Positions 33,526 to 42,386 are shown, counted from the stretch's first letter. The stretch: 54,256 bases of DNA from Bradyrhizobiaceae bacterium (GCA_003105195.1 PQAH01000149.1:1-54256), one strand, 5' to 3'. Notes: generated by a model from the sequence alone, not told the origin. Numbers and translations are program-made.

Positions 33526-35457
33526 TCAGGCGGCTGCGCGCCGGCGCAACAGCCGGCGCAGCAGCCTGCGGCGGCCGGGCGTCGGCTTCAGATGCACGTC
33601 GCTCACCAGCCGCGCCCCGCCGCGCCGCCGCTCGAGCACGATCTTGCGATTGTGGAAGGCTTCCAGCTCCGGACGGTGCCCGACGCTGACCAGCGTGACG
33701 TTCTCCGGCTGGTCGCTGAGCAGCGCCATCAGGCTGTCCTGACTCTCGGGGTCGAGGGCGGCGGTCGCCTCGTCGAGCACGATGATGTCGGGGCTGTGCA
33801 GGAAGATGCGCGCGAAGGCGAGCCGCTGCTTCTCGCCGCCCGACAGCGTCTGGTCCCAGGGCGCCTCCTCGTCGATGCGATCGACGAGATGCGTCAGGCC
33901 GACGCGGCGGAACGCGGCCGCGACCTGGTCGCGGCTGCGGCTGTCGGCCGCGTCCGGATAGGTCGCGGCGCGGCGCAGCGAACCGATCGGGATATAGGGC
34001 CGCTGCGGCAGCAGCATCAGCTTCGCGCCGCTGCGGATCTCGATGCGGCCATCGCCCCACGGCCAGAGACCCGCGATGGCGCGCACCAGGGTGCTCTTGC
34101 CGGTCCCGGACTCTCCCATCACGAGCACGCGCTCGCCGGGCTGGATCGCGACGTCGGTGTCGTCGAGCACGGCCGTGCCGTCGTCGAGGGTCACCGAGAG
34201 ATCGCGCAGGCGGATCGCGGCGCCGGCGCCTCCTGCGACCGTGATCCGGCTCACGCCTTCGCCGGATTCGGCGCGCTCGAGGGCGTCGAGCGACATCTCG
34301 AGGGAGGCGACGCGATGGGCCGACGCGGTCCAGTCGGCGAGCTTCGGATAGTTGTCGACGATCCAGTTGAATGCGGTCTGCACGATGGTGAAGGCGGAGG
34401 CCGCCTGCATCACCTGGCCGAGCGTCATCGAGCCGTCGAGGTACTTTGGCGCGCACAGGATGATCGGCAGCACGGGGGCGATGTAGCCCGAGGTCTGGGA
34501 GACCACCGTGGTCTTCATGGTCTGGAGGCAGATGCTGCGCCAGGTGCGCAGCACGTGGCGCAGGGTGCGGTCGACCCCGGCGCGCTCCTCGGGCTCGCCC
34601 TGGATGATCGCGATGCTCTCGCCGTTCTCGCGCAGGCGCGTGAGCAGGTAGCGCAGCTCGGCCTCGGCCTGGTTCTTCGCTTCGGAGACCGCGACGAAGC
34701 GACGGCCGATCAGCAGCATCGCGCCGGTGGCGACGGCCGCATAGAGCACGGCCGCGATCACGAGGAATCCCGGAATGTACACGTCGATGCCCGCCACCGT
34801 GAACTCGAGGGCGCCGCCGATGCTCCAGAGGACGACGATGAAGGTCGCGGCCGAGAGGAAGGCGGCGAGCACGCCGGTCGCGAAGTCCACCGGCGACTCG
34901 GTCGCGAGGCGGATGTCGTCGGCGATGCGGTACTCGGGATTCTGGTGGTCGCCGCTCACCAGGTTGAGCTGGTAATAGCGCCCCGAGGCGAGCCACCGGT
35001 CCGTCACCTTGTCGGTGACCCAGCGCCGCCAGCGCCGCTGCAGGGTCATGCGGGCATAGACCTGCGCGAGCGAGAAGGCGACGCTCGCGGCGAGGATGGC
35101 GAAATAGATCAGGGACAGAGTGAGGACGGTGGCGGCGTCCTTCTGCTCCAGCGCGTCGAAGATCGCGCGGTTCCAGAGGTTCATCGCGTAGGTGGCGGCG
35201 AGGTGCAGCAGCAGGATGACGAGCAGGGCGACCGTCAGCGTCCAGGCGGTGGTGCGGCCGCGCTCGCGCCAGAAGCCGGCGGCCGTTCGCCAGAAGCGGT
35301 GCAGCAGGTAGCGCCGGCGGAGCTCGTGCACGTCCTCGCCGTGCTCCTCGCGCGCCCTGAGGTCCTGCTCGAATTGCGCGCTTTCGGTCACGGGAGACGG
35401 CTCCCCGGGCGCCCCATCGACGGCCGCGGGTGTCTCGGCATCGCTCTTCGTGGTCAT
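33526..35457 (-). CDS. SbmA/YddA-type (ABCD-like) ABC transporter, fused membrane and ATPase domains
   Basis: A 643-residue half-transporter. About residues 60-340 form an ABC_membrane_2 domain (start region FWRERGRTTAWTLTVALLVI; QNPEYRIADDIRL is a signature of the SbmA/BacA/peroxisomal ABCD group). The C-terminal ATPase has Walker A GESGTGKST, signature LSGGEKQRLAFARI, Walker B IIVLDEATAALD and His in VGHRPEL. This family is related to BacA and to long-chain fatty-acid carriers. A basic C-terminal tail (RRRLLRRLLRRRAAA) follows. It is convergent with the receiver pair, with 17 bp between stops. Confidence 0.9.
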   Translation of the reverse strand: MTTKSDAETPAAVDGAPGEPSPVTESAQFEQDLRAREEHGEDVHELRRRYLLHRFWRTAAGFWRERGRTTAWTLTVALLVILLLHLAATYAMNLWNRAIFDALEQKDAATVLTLSLIYFAILAASVAFSLAQVYARMTLQRRWRRWVTDKVTDRWLASGRYYQLNLVSGDHQNPEYRIADDIRLATESPVDFATGVLAAFLSAATFIVVLWSIGGALEFTVAGIDVYIPGFLVIAAVLYAAVATGAMLLIGRRFVAVSEAKNQAEAELRYLLTRLRENGESIAIIQGEPEERAGVDRTLRHVLRTWRSICLQTMKTTVVSQTSGYIAPVLPIILCAPKYLDGSMTLGQVMQAASAFTIVQTAFNWIVDNYPKLADWTASAHRVASLEMSLDALERAESGEGVSRITVAGGAGAAIRLRDLSVTLDDGTAVLDDTDVAIQPGERVLVMGESGTGKSTLVRAIAGLWPWGDGRIEIRSGAKLMLLPQRPYIPIGSLRRAATYPDAADSRSRDQVAAAFRRVGLTHLVDRIDEEAPWDQTLSGGEKQRLAFARIFLHSPDIIVLDEATAALDPESQDSLMALLSDQPENVTLVSVGHRPELEAFHNRKIVLERRRGGARLVSDVHLKPTPGRRRLLRRLLRRRAAA

Positions 35458-35605
35458 CGTCGCCTCGATGGAACCGCCGACGCCGACAAGCCGCGATGTC
35501 GGTTGCGGGTTCCACCGGCGCGGCGGCGTGCGCGACAGTCTGGAACAAAGGCAGCACGCCGCGCGGCCCGGCCGGCCGGACGTCAGCGCCGGGACGTCCC
35601 CCGGC

Positions 35606-35734
35606 TCACCACAGATGCACCCAGAGGTTCACGATGAAGCGGGCGACCGTCTGCATCCAGCGGCCGTCGTAGTGATAGGTGTCGATGGTCGTCGCCAGGG
35701 CAAAGGCGGTGACGCTCCACATCACGATCCGCAT
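35606..35734 (-). CDS. Small protein (42 aa), hydrophobic N-terminus
   Basis: A short frame starting at the ATG at 35734 and ending at a TGA at 35606-35608. It encodes MRIVMWSVTAFALATTIDTY, then HYDGRWMQTVARFIVNLWVHLW. The composition (five tryptophan or tyrosine-rich clusters, hydrophobic residues 3-16) is unlike a random frame in GC-rich DNA. A TTAA-N7-CTAA site lies 48 bp upstream. I do not recognise a named family; a small inner-membrane protein is likely. Confidence 0.5.
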   Translation of the reverse strand: MRIVMWSVTAFALATTIDTYHYDGRWMQTVARFIVNLWVHLW

Positions 35735-35781
35735 CGCGATCGTCCCCCTGCTGGTCCGCCGCGAAGCTGACCCCGAGGGCT

Positions 35782-35796
35782 TTAACGGACGGCTAA
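35782..35796 (-). promoter_or_regulatory. Possible CtrA-like box
   Basis: TTAA (35782-35785), 7 nt, then CTAA (35793-35796) matches the CtrA consensus TTAA-N7-TTAA at 7 of 8 fixed positions. It is 48 bp upstream of the 42-residue small gene. CtrA regulation is typical of alphaproteobacteria; this single site is suggestive only. Confidence 0.35.
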
Positions 35797-35912
35797 ATCG
35801 CGCGCGCGCAATTAAGGCGAAGGATGCGCCGATCGGAATTGGTCAAGATTCCCTTCTCGCGCCAGACCCGGCTTTAGCAATCGTCAGCGCGGCCATACAT
35901 CGAGGCAGGGAA

Positions 35913-36194
35913 TTACCGCCAACGCCGCGAACGCTTGACCAGGATCACGGTGCCGATCGCGAGCTTGACCGTCGCAGCCGCGAACACCGTGAGCAGCGCG
36001 AGGAAGACCAGGCGCGCGTCGACCTCCACCGCGGCGAGCAGGTCGGCTCCCATGTGGCCCAAGGAGGCCGTCAGGTCCTGCCCGAGATCGGAGACGACCG
36101 CGTGGAGGACCACGAAGCCCGCGACGTTGAACGCGGCCCCGAGAAACGCAATGAACGTCAGCACCCAGCCGAACAGCTTCCAACCCCGCATCAT
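35913..36194 (-). CDS. Hypothetical two-helix membrane protein
   Basis: A 93-residue protein with two long hydrophobic stretches (about residues 5-30, LFGWVLTFIAFLGAAFNVAG, and 60-85, LVFLALLTVFAAATVKLAIG) and a basic C-terminus (KRSRRWR). I chose the ATG at 36194 because GCGAGG lies 9 nt upstream; an ATG at 36203 would add three residues. No recognised domain. Both ends probably face the cytoplasm. Confidence 0.6.
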   Translation of the reverse strand: MMRGWKLFGWVLTFIAFLGAAFNVAGFVVLHAVVSDLGQDLTASLGHMGADLLAAVEVDARLVFLALLTVFAAATVKLAIGTVILVKRSRRWR

Positions 36195-36255
36195 CCGGCG
36201 CATCCTCGCTGCCCGCCCGGCTCTACTGGACCGGGAACGGGGGCCTTCGATCAAG

Positions 36256-36271
36256 TCCGGGCAAGCCCGGA
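36256..36271. repeat. Short perfect inverted repeat
   Basis: TCCGGGC (36256-36262) and GCCCGGA (36265-36271) with a 2-nt spacer, followed by TGACGATGC. The CCGGGC-AAGCCCGGATGACG string is reminiscent of the dispersed repeat seen intact at 42838-43014 and may be a fragment. The rest of 36195-36457 shows nothing else I can call. Confidence 0.4.
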
Positions 36272-36457
36272 TGACGATGCGAGGGCCGCATCTCCGCCCT
36301 TGATCCGGCGGGCGCGCGCGGCCGACCAGGCACGGACCCGGAAGGCACGGCCCTGGTCTGCCCCCATGCGGCGAATGGTGCGCAACAACGCGCCCCACGT
36401 CGCTGCGGAACTGCGCGGGCGGTCCCGCTATTATCGCCGAGGATCCGGGGACACGGC

Positions 36458-37441
36458 ATGGCACGGCAAGCGCGCAAGGGTGGGACTGCGGCGACGCCGC
36501 TCGCACTGGTCGGCGACATCGGCGGCACCAATGCGCGCTTCGCGCTGGTGCAGCCGGACGGGTCGCTCGCGCGGGTGCGGACGCTGGCGACCGAGGACCA
36601 TCCGACGCTCGCGGATGCGATCGCATTCTATTTCGCCAAGTTCCCCGCCGAGCGCCCCGACCGGGCGGTGCTGGCCGTGGCCGCGCCGGTCACCGGCGAC
36701 CAGGTCTCCATGACCAACCATCCGTGGCGCTTCTCGATCGCGGCGCTGCAGGCGGAGCTCGGGCTCGCGCGCCTGCGGGTGATCAACGATTTCGTCGCCA
36801 ACGCCTTGGCAATTCCCCATCTCGCGCCCGCCGAGCGCGCCCAGGTGGGCGGCGGCGCGCCGCTCGCCGGCGCGCCGGCCGGCGTGCTCGGGCCCGGCAC
36901 GGGCCTGGGCGTGAGCGCGCTGGTGCCGAGCCACGACGGCTTCGTGCCGATCCAGGGCGAAGGCGGGCACGTCACCATGGCGCCGGCCGACGCACGCGAG
37001 AGCGCGGTGCTCGACCTGATGCGCCGCCGCTATGCGCATGTCTCGGCCGAGCGCGTGCTGTGCGGTCCCGGCCTCGTCAACCTCTACAACGCGCTGTGCG
37101 AGCTCGATGGCGTGCCGGCGGCCGCGCTCAGCGCGGCGCAGATCACCGACCCGCGCACCGAGGCCGAGGAGCCGCAGGCGCGGGCCGCGACCGCGATGTT
37201 CTGCGCCATGCTCGGCACCGTCGCAGGCAACCTCGCGCTCACGCTCGGGGCGCGCGGCGGCATCTACATCGCGGGCGGCATCGTGCCGCGGCTCGGCGCG
37301 GCCTTCGCCGAATCCGCGTTCCGGGCCCGCTTCGAGGACAAGGGACGCCTGCGCGCCTACCTCGCCGAGATCCCGACCTACGTGATGACGCGCAGCGAGC
37401 CCGCGCTCCTCGGCGCCGCGAGCCTCGTCGCGGTGCGCTGA
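36458..37441 (+). CDS. glk: Glucokinase
   Basis: A 327-residue ROK-independent (Glk-type) glucokinase that phosphorylates glucose with ATP. The phosphate motif LVGDIGGTNARFAL lies near residue 16, followed by AVAAPVTGDQVSMTNHPWRFS (sugar-binding region), LRVINDFVANALAIPHL, GPGTGLGVSALV and the adenosine-side segment GGIYIAGGIVPRL. Length and order match the family. It stands alone between an intergenic region and an L,D-transpeptidase gene. Confidence 0.93.
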   Translation: MARQARKGGTAATPLALVGDIGGTNARFALVQPDGSLARVRTLATEDHPTLADAIAFYFAKFPAERPDRAVLAVAAPVTGDQVSMTNHPWRFSIAALQAELGLARLRVINDFVANALAIPHLAPAERAQVGGGAPLAGAPAGVLGPGTGLGVSALVPSHDGFVPIQGEGGHVTMAPADARESAVLDLMRRRYAHVSAERVLCGPGLVNLYNALCELDGVPAAALSAAQITDPRTEAEEPQARAATAMFCAMLGTVAGNLALTLGARGGIYIAGGIVPRLGAAFAESAFRARFEDKGRLRAYLAEIPTYVMTRSEPALLGAASLVAVR

Positions 37442-37521
37442 CCGGCGGATCGCCTGCGCCGCCAGCGTCAGGAACTCGCGGTCCCTCATCGCCGTTGGTC
37501 CCTCGACACAGGCGGTGACGA

Positions 37522-38628
37522 ATGCGCGGTAACCTGTTCTGCGGCCTCTTGCTGGCCGTCCTCGCGGCCAGTGGCGCACACGCCGCCGGCAAGCAGATCC
37601 CCCTCACGGCCGAATCGGTCGACGCTGCGCAATGGCGCGAGCCGAAAGCCGCCTCGCGCCGGGCCAGGACCGCGAAGCCCGATCCCCTGGTGATGAAAGC
37701 GCAGGTGCTGCTCGCGCGCGCGCGGTTCTCGCCGGGCGAGATCGACGCCGTCGACGGCGCCAACTTCCGCAAGGCCCTGTCCGCGTTCCAGCAGGCGCAG
37801 GGCCTGCCGGCGACCGGAACGCTCGACGCCGACACCTGGGCGCGGCTCGCGCCGCAGGGCGACGTGGTGGTCCGCTACACCGTCACCAAGGACGACGTGA
37901 AAGGCCCGTTCGTGAAGCGGATCCCGCGCGACTTCGCCGACATGGCGAAGCTTCCGCGCCTCGCCTATCGGAATGCGCGCGAGCGGCTGGCCGAGAAGTT
38001 CCACATGTCCGAGGCGCTGCTCGCGGCTCTCAACGCGGGCAAGCGTCTCGATCGGGCCGGCACCGAGATCGCGGTCGCCGACGTGGTGCCGCTCGACCGC
38101 GCCATGGCGGAGCTTGCCAATGCCCGGGCGAAGCAGGCCGGCGAGAAGGAACGCGCGCCAGGCCTGGCCGATGGGCCGCGGGTCGAGGTCGACAAGAGCG
38201 AGCGGGCGCTGCGGGTTCTTGCCGCCGACGGCGGCCTGGTGGCGTATTTCCCGGTCTCGATCGGCAGCGACGAGAAGCCGGCACCGAGCGGACGCGTGGA
38301 GGTCGAGAGCGTGAGCGTCAACCCGGTCTACCGCTACGATCCGCGCTACGCGTTCAAGGGCCAGACGGCGGACCGCCCCGTCACGGTGAGGCCGGGGCCG
38401 AACAATCCCGTGGGTCTCGTCTGGATCGCGCTCTCGGCGGACAGCTACGGCCTGCACGGCACGCCGGTGCCCGCGAACATCAGCAAGACCGAGTCGAACG
38501 GCTGCGTGCGGCTGACCAACTGGGACGCAATCGCGCTCGCGCAACTCGTCCGCAAGGGCACGCCGGTGGACTTCATCGACGGCGCGGAGGCGACGCCGCA
38601 GGCCGTGAGCGGGCGGCCGCGGCGCTGA
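37522..38628 (+). CDS. L,D-transpeptidase with peptidoglycan-binding domain
   Basis: A 368-residue secreted enzyme. A signal peptide (residues 1-21, AHA before AGKQ) is followed by a peptidoglycan-binding_1 domain (about 50-110, [19 protein letters not shown] then [15 protein letters not shown]) and a YkuD catalytic domain (about 205-355). The active site HGTPVP...SNGCVRLTN has its His and nucleophilic Cys. Such enzymes form 3-3 crosslinks or attach lipoproteins. The mid-region [21 protein letters not shown] resembles the LysM-like linker of related proteins. Confidence 0.9.
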   Translation: MRGNLFCGLLLAVLAASGAHAAGKQIPLTAESVDAAQWREPKAASRRARTAKPDPLVMKAQVLLARARFSPGEIDAVDGANFRKALSAFQQAQGLPATGTLDADTWARLAPQGDVVVRYTVTKDDVKGPFVKRIPRDFADMAKLPRLAYRNARERLAEKFHMSEALLAALNAGKRLDRAGTEIAVADVVPLDRAMAELANARAKQAGEKERAPGLADGPRVEVDKSERALRVLAADGGLVAYFPVSIGSDEKPAPSGRVEVESVSVNPVYRYDPRYAFKGQTADRPVTVRPGPNNPVGLVWIALSADSYGLHGTPVPANISKTESNGCVRLTNWDAIALAQLVRKGTPVDFIDGAEATPQAVSGRPRR

Positions 38629-38639
38629 CCGGCCCGGTT

Positions 38640-39449
38640 CTAACGCCGGCGCTTCACCCGGGTTCTCGCGCCGGGTGCCCGATCCAGCAGGATCCAGGCG
38701 GGCGCGTGATCGCTCGCGCCGGGTCGACCGCGGATCTCGCGGTCGACGCCCGCGTCGCGCAGGCGCGCCGCGACGTCGGGGCTCAACAGCAGATGATCGA
38801 GCCGCAGGCCCGCGTCGCGCTCCCAGCGGTTCCGCATGTAGTGCCAGAAGGTGTAGCAAGGCGCCTGCGGGTGGACGGCCCGGATCGCGTCGCCATAGCC
38901 CTGCGCCAGGACCCGGCGGAAGGCGGCGCGGCTCTCGGGCTGCACCAGGGCGTCCTTTGCCCAGGACCGCGTGGAATAGATGTCGCGGTCGGTCGGCGCC
39001 ACATTGTAGTCGCCGGCGAGCACCACCGGCACGCCCTCCCGCCGCAGCGTCCCGGCGTGCCGCGCGAGCCGCGCCAGCCAGGCGAGCTTGTAGGCGAATT
39101 TCGGCCCCGGCTGCGGGTTGCCGTTCGGGGCGTAGAGCGAGGCGACGAGCACGCCATCGACGGCGGCCTCGAGATAGCGGCTCTGGTCGTCGTCCGGGTC
39201 TCCCGGCAGCGCGGCGCGGGTGACGACCGGCTCGGCGCCGCGCGCGAGGATCGCGACCCCGTTCCAGGTTTTCTGCCCGCGCCAGGCCGCGCGGTAGCCG
39301 GCCGCCGCGAGCGCGGCCGCCGGAAATGCCGGCTGCGCGGTCTTGAGCTCCTGCAGGCAGACCACGTCGGGCTCCGCCTCGGCGAGCCAGGCGAGCAGGT
39401 TGGGCAGGCGCTTGACGACGTTGTTGACGTTGAAGGTCGCGATCTTCAT
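38640..39449 (-). CDS. xth: Exodeoxyribonuclease III
   Basis: A 269-residue exonuclease/endonuclease/phosphatase-fold enzyme for abasic-site repair. The start MKIATFNVNNVVKRLPNLL, metal-site Glu in CLQELKT, VASLYAPNGNPQPGPKFAYKL-like segment, catalytic AGDYNVAPTDRDIY, RLDHLLLS and the terminal GASDHAPAWILL are standard for Xth. Convergent with the L,D-transpeptidase gene with 11 bp between them. Confidence 0.93.
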   Translation of the reverse strand: MKIATFNVNNVVKRLPNLLAWLAEAEPDVVCLQELKTAQPAFPAAALAAAGYRAAWRGQKTWNGVAILARGAEPVVTRAALPGDPDDDQSRYLEAAVDGVLVASLYAPNGNPQPGPKFAYKLAWLARLARHAGTLRREGVPVVLAGDYNVAPTDRDIYSTRSWAKDALVQPESRAAFRRVLAQGYGDAIRAVHPQAPCYTFWHYMRNRWERDAGLRLDHLLLSPDVAARLRDAGVDREIRGRPGASDHAPAWILLDRAPGARTRVKRRR

Positions 39450-39482
39450 GCCGCCGACAACGCCGCCGGAGAGAATTGGCTC

Positions 39483-40556
39483 CTACGCGGCGCGCTGCTT
39501 GTGCCGGCCCTCGAAGGCCGGTGCGACCTCGGCCATGAAGCGGGCCATCTCGTCCTTCACCTGGGCGTGCGGCTTCAGGCCGACGTTGAAATAGAGGATC
39601 ACCTCCGAGAAGCCCGCCGCCTCCACCTTCTTCAGCGTCTCGGCGATGCGCGCGGGGGCGCCGATCAGGACCGAGTTCTCGGTCAGGTCCTCCGGCTTCA
39701 CCTTCTGCAGCCGGTCCACCATGTCGATGAAGTAGCGGTAGCTCGGCGGCGCCGTCCTGGGATCGCCCGGGAAGGCCGGGATCACGCATTCCTTGTAGTA
39801 GCGGATCTGGCGCGCGCGCTGCGCGGCCTCCTCATCGGGCGTGTCGGCGAAATGGGTGAAGTAGCTGCACATCAGCCGGCCGGGCGTGGTGCCGTAGCGG
39901 GCGCAGGACTCGTGGTAGAGCTCGGCGACCTGCTTGAGCCCGCCGAAGCTCATGGCGGCCGCGAACGGCGCGACGATCAGGCCGCAGCCGAGGCGCGCGG
40001 CGAGCTCGATCGAGGGCCTGGAGAACGAGGCCACATAGGCGGGCAGCGGGCGCTGCACCGGCTTCGGCGTGATGCGCACGTCGTCGAAGGAATAGTGCTT
40101 GCCGCGATGGGAGATCCGCTCGTCCGCCGACCAGAGCCGGCGCACCAGCTCCATGCCCTCCTCGAAGATCGACTGGTTGTCCGCGAAGGAGACGTGGAAG
40201 GGATCGTATTCGCGCTTGTCGTAGCCGCGGCCGGCCGCGAAATCCACGCGCCCGTTGGAGAGCAGGTCGAGCGTCGCCCACTGCTCGGCGACGCGGATCG
40301 GGTGGTGCAGCGGCAGCACCGTGACGGCCGGGGCGAGGCGGATGCGCCTGGTGCGTGCCGCGATATAGGCGAGCACGAGGTCGGGGCAGGAGAGCACCCC
40401 GAGCGAGTTGAAATGGTGCTCTCCGATCCAGGCCGAATGCATGCCGAGCTCGTCGGCATAGAGCGCCTCGGCCGTGATGTCGGCGACGAACTGGTTCGGC
40501 GAGCGCGTGTTGCTCTCATAGTGATTGTCGCTGAGCGTGAAGTAGCCGAACTCCAT
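39483..40556 (-). CDS. LLM-class flavin-dependent monooxygenase
   Basis: A 357-residue luciferase-like TIM-barrel enzyme. Family segments are MEFGYFTLSDNHYESNTR, GMHSAWIGEHHF, RIRLAPAVTVLPLHHPIRVAEQWATLD, and the GRVDFAAGRGYDKREYDPF segment near the flavin site. The ATG at 40556 has GAGGCTCCC upstream; the longer frame is antisense to the reductase. It follows the flavin reductase gene by 23 bp on the same strand, so the two form an FMN-dependent two-component system. Some LLM/reductase pairs open pyridine rings (trigonelline pathway), but the substrate here is undefined. Confidence 0.9.
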   Translation of the reverse strand: MEFGYFTLSDNHYESNTRSPNQFVADITAEALYADELGMHSAWIGEHHFNSLGVLSCPDLVLAYIAARTRRIRLAPAVTVLPLHHPIRVAEQWATLDLLSNGRVDFAAGRGYDKREYDPFHVSFADNQSIFEEGMELVRRLWSADERISHRGKHYSFDDVRITPKPVQRPLPAYVASFSRPSIELAARLGCGLIVAPFAAAMSFGGLKQVAELYHESCARYGTTPGRLMCSYFTHFADTPDEEAAQRARQIRYYKECVIPAFPGDPRTAPPSYRYFIDMVDRLQKVKPEDLTENSVLIGAPARIAETLKKVEAAGFSEVILYFNVGLKPHAQVKDEMARFMAEVAPAFEGRHKQRAA

Positions 40557-40579
40557 GGGAGCCTCCCTGAGCTTCTCGA

Positions 40580-41089
40580 TTATCCGCCGATCGGCACGAC
40601 CCAGTCGACCCCGTCGCCGAGGCCCACCGTGTAGCGGCCATCCTGGTAGATCAGCGGCGCGACGGCGTCGCCGACCCGCACCTCGGTGACGTAGCCGACC
40701 ACGATCGCGTGGGTCGCATAGGGGAACACCGCGTCGACGTCGCAGAGCACGTTCGCCTGCGCGCCGTCGAGGCAGGGCAGCTCGCCGACCTCCCGCCAGG
40801 CGCCGCAGGCGAACCGGTCGTCGCCCGCGCGGCCACCGCCGAAGGCCTGGGCGAGCTCGATCTGGTCGGCGTGGAGGATGTTGAGGCAGAAGCGGCGCCG
40901 TGCCATCAGCGGCGCGTGCAGGCTGGCGGTGCGATTGACGCAGACGAGCAGCGAGGGCGGATCGACCGAGACCGAGGCGACCGCGGTCGCGGTCATGCCG
41001 TAGCGGCGTCCCTCCGCGGCGGTCGAGATCACCGAGACGGCGCTGGCGAGGCTGCGCATGGCGCGGCGGAAGGAGGCTTCGCGGCTCAT
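40580..41089 (-). CDS. Flavin reductase family protein
   Basis: A 169-residue FMN-binding split-barrel reductase. It has FRRAMRSLASAVSVISTA, YGMTATAVASVSVDPPSLLVCVNR and an IVVGYVTEV segment close to the C-terminus. It supplies reduced flavin to the LLM enzyme just downstream. The ATG at 41089 begins the conserved domain; upstream frame is non-conserved. It is divergent from a MarR gene with a palindrome in the 176-bp spacer, suggesting control by that regulator. Confidence 0.9.
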   Translation of the reverse strand: MSREASFRRAMRSLASAVSVISTAAEGRRYGMTATAVASVSVDPPSLLVCVNRTASLHAPLMARRRFCLNILHADQIELAQAFGGGRAGDDRFACGAWREVGELPCLDGAQANVLCDVDAVFPYATHAIVVGYVTEVRVGDAVAPLIYQDGRYTVGLGDGVDWVVPIGG

Positions 41090-41124
41090 CGGGGTCTCGC
41101 CGGTCGTCGCCTGAATGATGCCTT

Positions 41125-41137
41125 TGCAATTGTTGCA
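41125..41137. promoter_or_regulatory. Putative MarR operator
   Basis: TGCAA-TTG-TTGCA is a perfect inverted repeat at 41125-41137, with a third TGCAA at 41140-41144. It is an AT-rich island between the divergent flavin reductase and MarR genes, 36 bp from the reductase start. Confidence 0.5.
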
Positions 41138-41265
41138 GATGCAATAATCAATGGCAAGCAGCCGCGGCGGCAATTCGATGCTGCGACGCACGCGCCGGGC
41201 GACGCGGTTTGACACGGGGCGCGGCGCCGTGGGAGGTGTCGGCATCCGTTCTCCAGGCAAGCCCC

Positions 41266-41706
41266 ATGGCGCGTCCCCGGCTCGACCTCGCCGACTACCT
41301 CCCCTACCTGATCAACCGCGTCGGCTCCGCGCTGGTCGCCCGTTTCACGGCCGATGCGCTCGCGCGCCACGGCCTCACCATCGCGACCTGGCGCGTGCTG
41401 GTGACGCTCTCGCAGATGGGGCCGCTGCGCCAGATCGATCTCGCCGACCACACCACCATCGAGGTCTCGACGCTGTCCCGGCTGGTGACCCGGCTGGCGC
41501 GCGCGGGCCTCGTCACCCGCGCCCGCTCGCGCAACAGCAACCGCGAGGTGACGGTGCGGGTGACGCCGAAGGCCGAGGCGCTGCTCGCCGAGCTGATCCC
41601 GATCGCGCGCCGGCTGGAGCGGACCGCGATCGCCGGCCTCTCGGCCGCAGAGCTGAGGGTCGCCAAGGAGAGCCTGCGCCGGATCCACCGGAACCTGGCG
41701 GGCTGA
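41266..41706 (+). CDS. MarR-family transcriptional regulator
   Basis: A 146-residue MarR regulator. The helical dimer region starts LADYLPYLINRVGSALVARF; the winged helix shows QIDLADHTTIEVSTLSRLVTRL and the wing RSRNSNREVTVRVTPKAEALL. The ATG at 41266 gives MARPRLDLADYL, the usual MarR start; 41209 adds 19 residues of promoter sequence. It is divergent from the flavin reductase/LLM pair and probably represses it. Confidence 0.88.
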   Translation: MARPRLDLADYLPYLINRVGSALVARFTADALARHGLTIATWRVLVTLSQMGPLRQIDLADHTTIEVSTLSRLVTRLARAGLVTRARSRNSNREVTVRVTPKAEALLAELIPIARRLERTAIAGLSAAELRVAKESLRRIHRNLAG

Positions 41707-41725
41707 GCGCTTCGGCCCGGCGCGG

Positions 41726-42172
41726 TCAGGCCAACGTACGCAGCTCCGCGCGCAGGCGGTCGATCTCGCCGGCGCCGACGATCCGGTCGAGCTCGGCGTG
41801 GGTCTCGCGCCAGATCGGCACCGCCCTGACCAGCAGGCGGCGGCCGGCCGGCGTCAGAACCAGGCGGCGCAGCCGCCGGTCCGTCGCGTCGACGACGACG
41901 CGCACGAGGCCGCGCCGCTGCAGCGGCTTGAGCGAAGCCGTCAGCGTGGTGCGATCCATGGCGAGCAGCGCGGACACCTGCCCCATCGGGGGCGGCTCCG
42001 GCCGGTTGAGCGCCATCAGCAGGGAGAACTGGCCATTGGTGAGGTCGAGCGGGCGCAGCGCCTCGTCGAAGCGCCGCGCCACTGCCCGCGCGGCCCGCTG
42101 CACGTGCAGGCACAGGCAGGTGTCGCGCACGTGGTGGGTGACAGAAAATGGCAGCTCGGCCGCGTTTGACAT
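41726..42172 (-). CDS. MarR-family transcriptional regulator
   Basis: A 148-residue MarR protein. The N-terminus has CLCLHVQRAARAVARRFDEALRPL, the DNA-binding part has MGQVSALLAMDRTTLTASLKPL and the wing DATDRRLRRLVLTPAGRRLL. A DCLC-type cysteine pair near residues 19-21 (TCLCLH) is common in one MarR subgroup. A perfect palindrome lies 12 bp before its start (42184-42195), suggesting autorepression. It is convergent with the other MarR gene, whose wing motif differs. Confidence 0.88.
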   Translation of the reverse strand: MSNAAELPFSVTHHVRDTCLCLHVQRAARAVARRFDEALRPLDLTNGQFSLLMALNRPEPPPMGQVSALLAMDRTTLTASLKPLQRRGLVRVVVDATDRRLRRLVLTPAGRRLLVRAVPIWRETHAELDRIVGAGEIDRLRAELRTLA

Positions 42173-42183
42173 GCATTTAATAT

Positions 42184-42195
42184 GTTGATATCAAC
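42184..42195. promoter_or_regulatory. Perfect palindrome upstream of a MarR gene
   Basis: GTTGATATCAAC is a perfect 12-bp palindrome centred 17 bp upstream of the MarR start. It overlaps an AT-rich stretch (ATTTAATATG) that could contain the -10. It fits the short AT-rich sites bound by MarR dimers and may also serve the divergent SnoaL-like gene, which starts 191 bp away. Confidence 0.55.
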
Positions 42196-42386
42196 TGATC
42201 TCGTCAAGCTCCGGCCGCATCCGGATGGTTCCTGACCCTCGGTGCCGTGGCCCGGGCCGCCCGCCCGGACCCGGGGAAAAATTTCCGACCGCGAGTCGGG
42301 CCGGACCGGCCGCCACCGTCTTCCAGGCCGAGACGCCCGCGGCGACGGCGGGCCGGAACGAATTCATGCAGGGAAGGAGTAGAGTC

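Noticed and set aside
37632-40634. Plus-strand open frame of 1000 codons
   Set aside because: It overlaps the L,D-transpeptidase, exonuclease III and LLM genes in other phases, each of which has clear family motifs; it has none.
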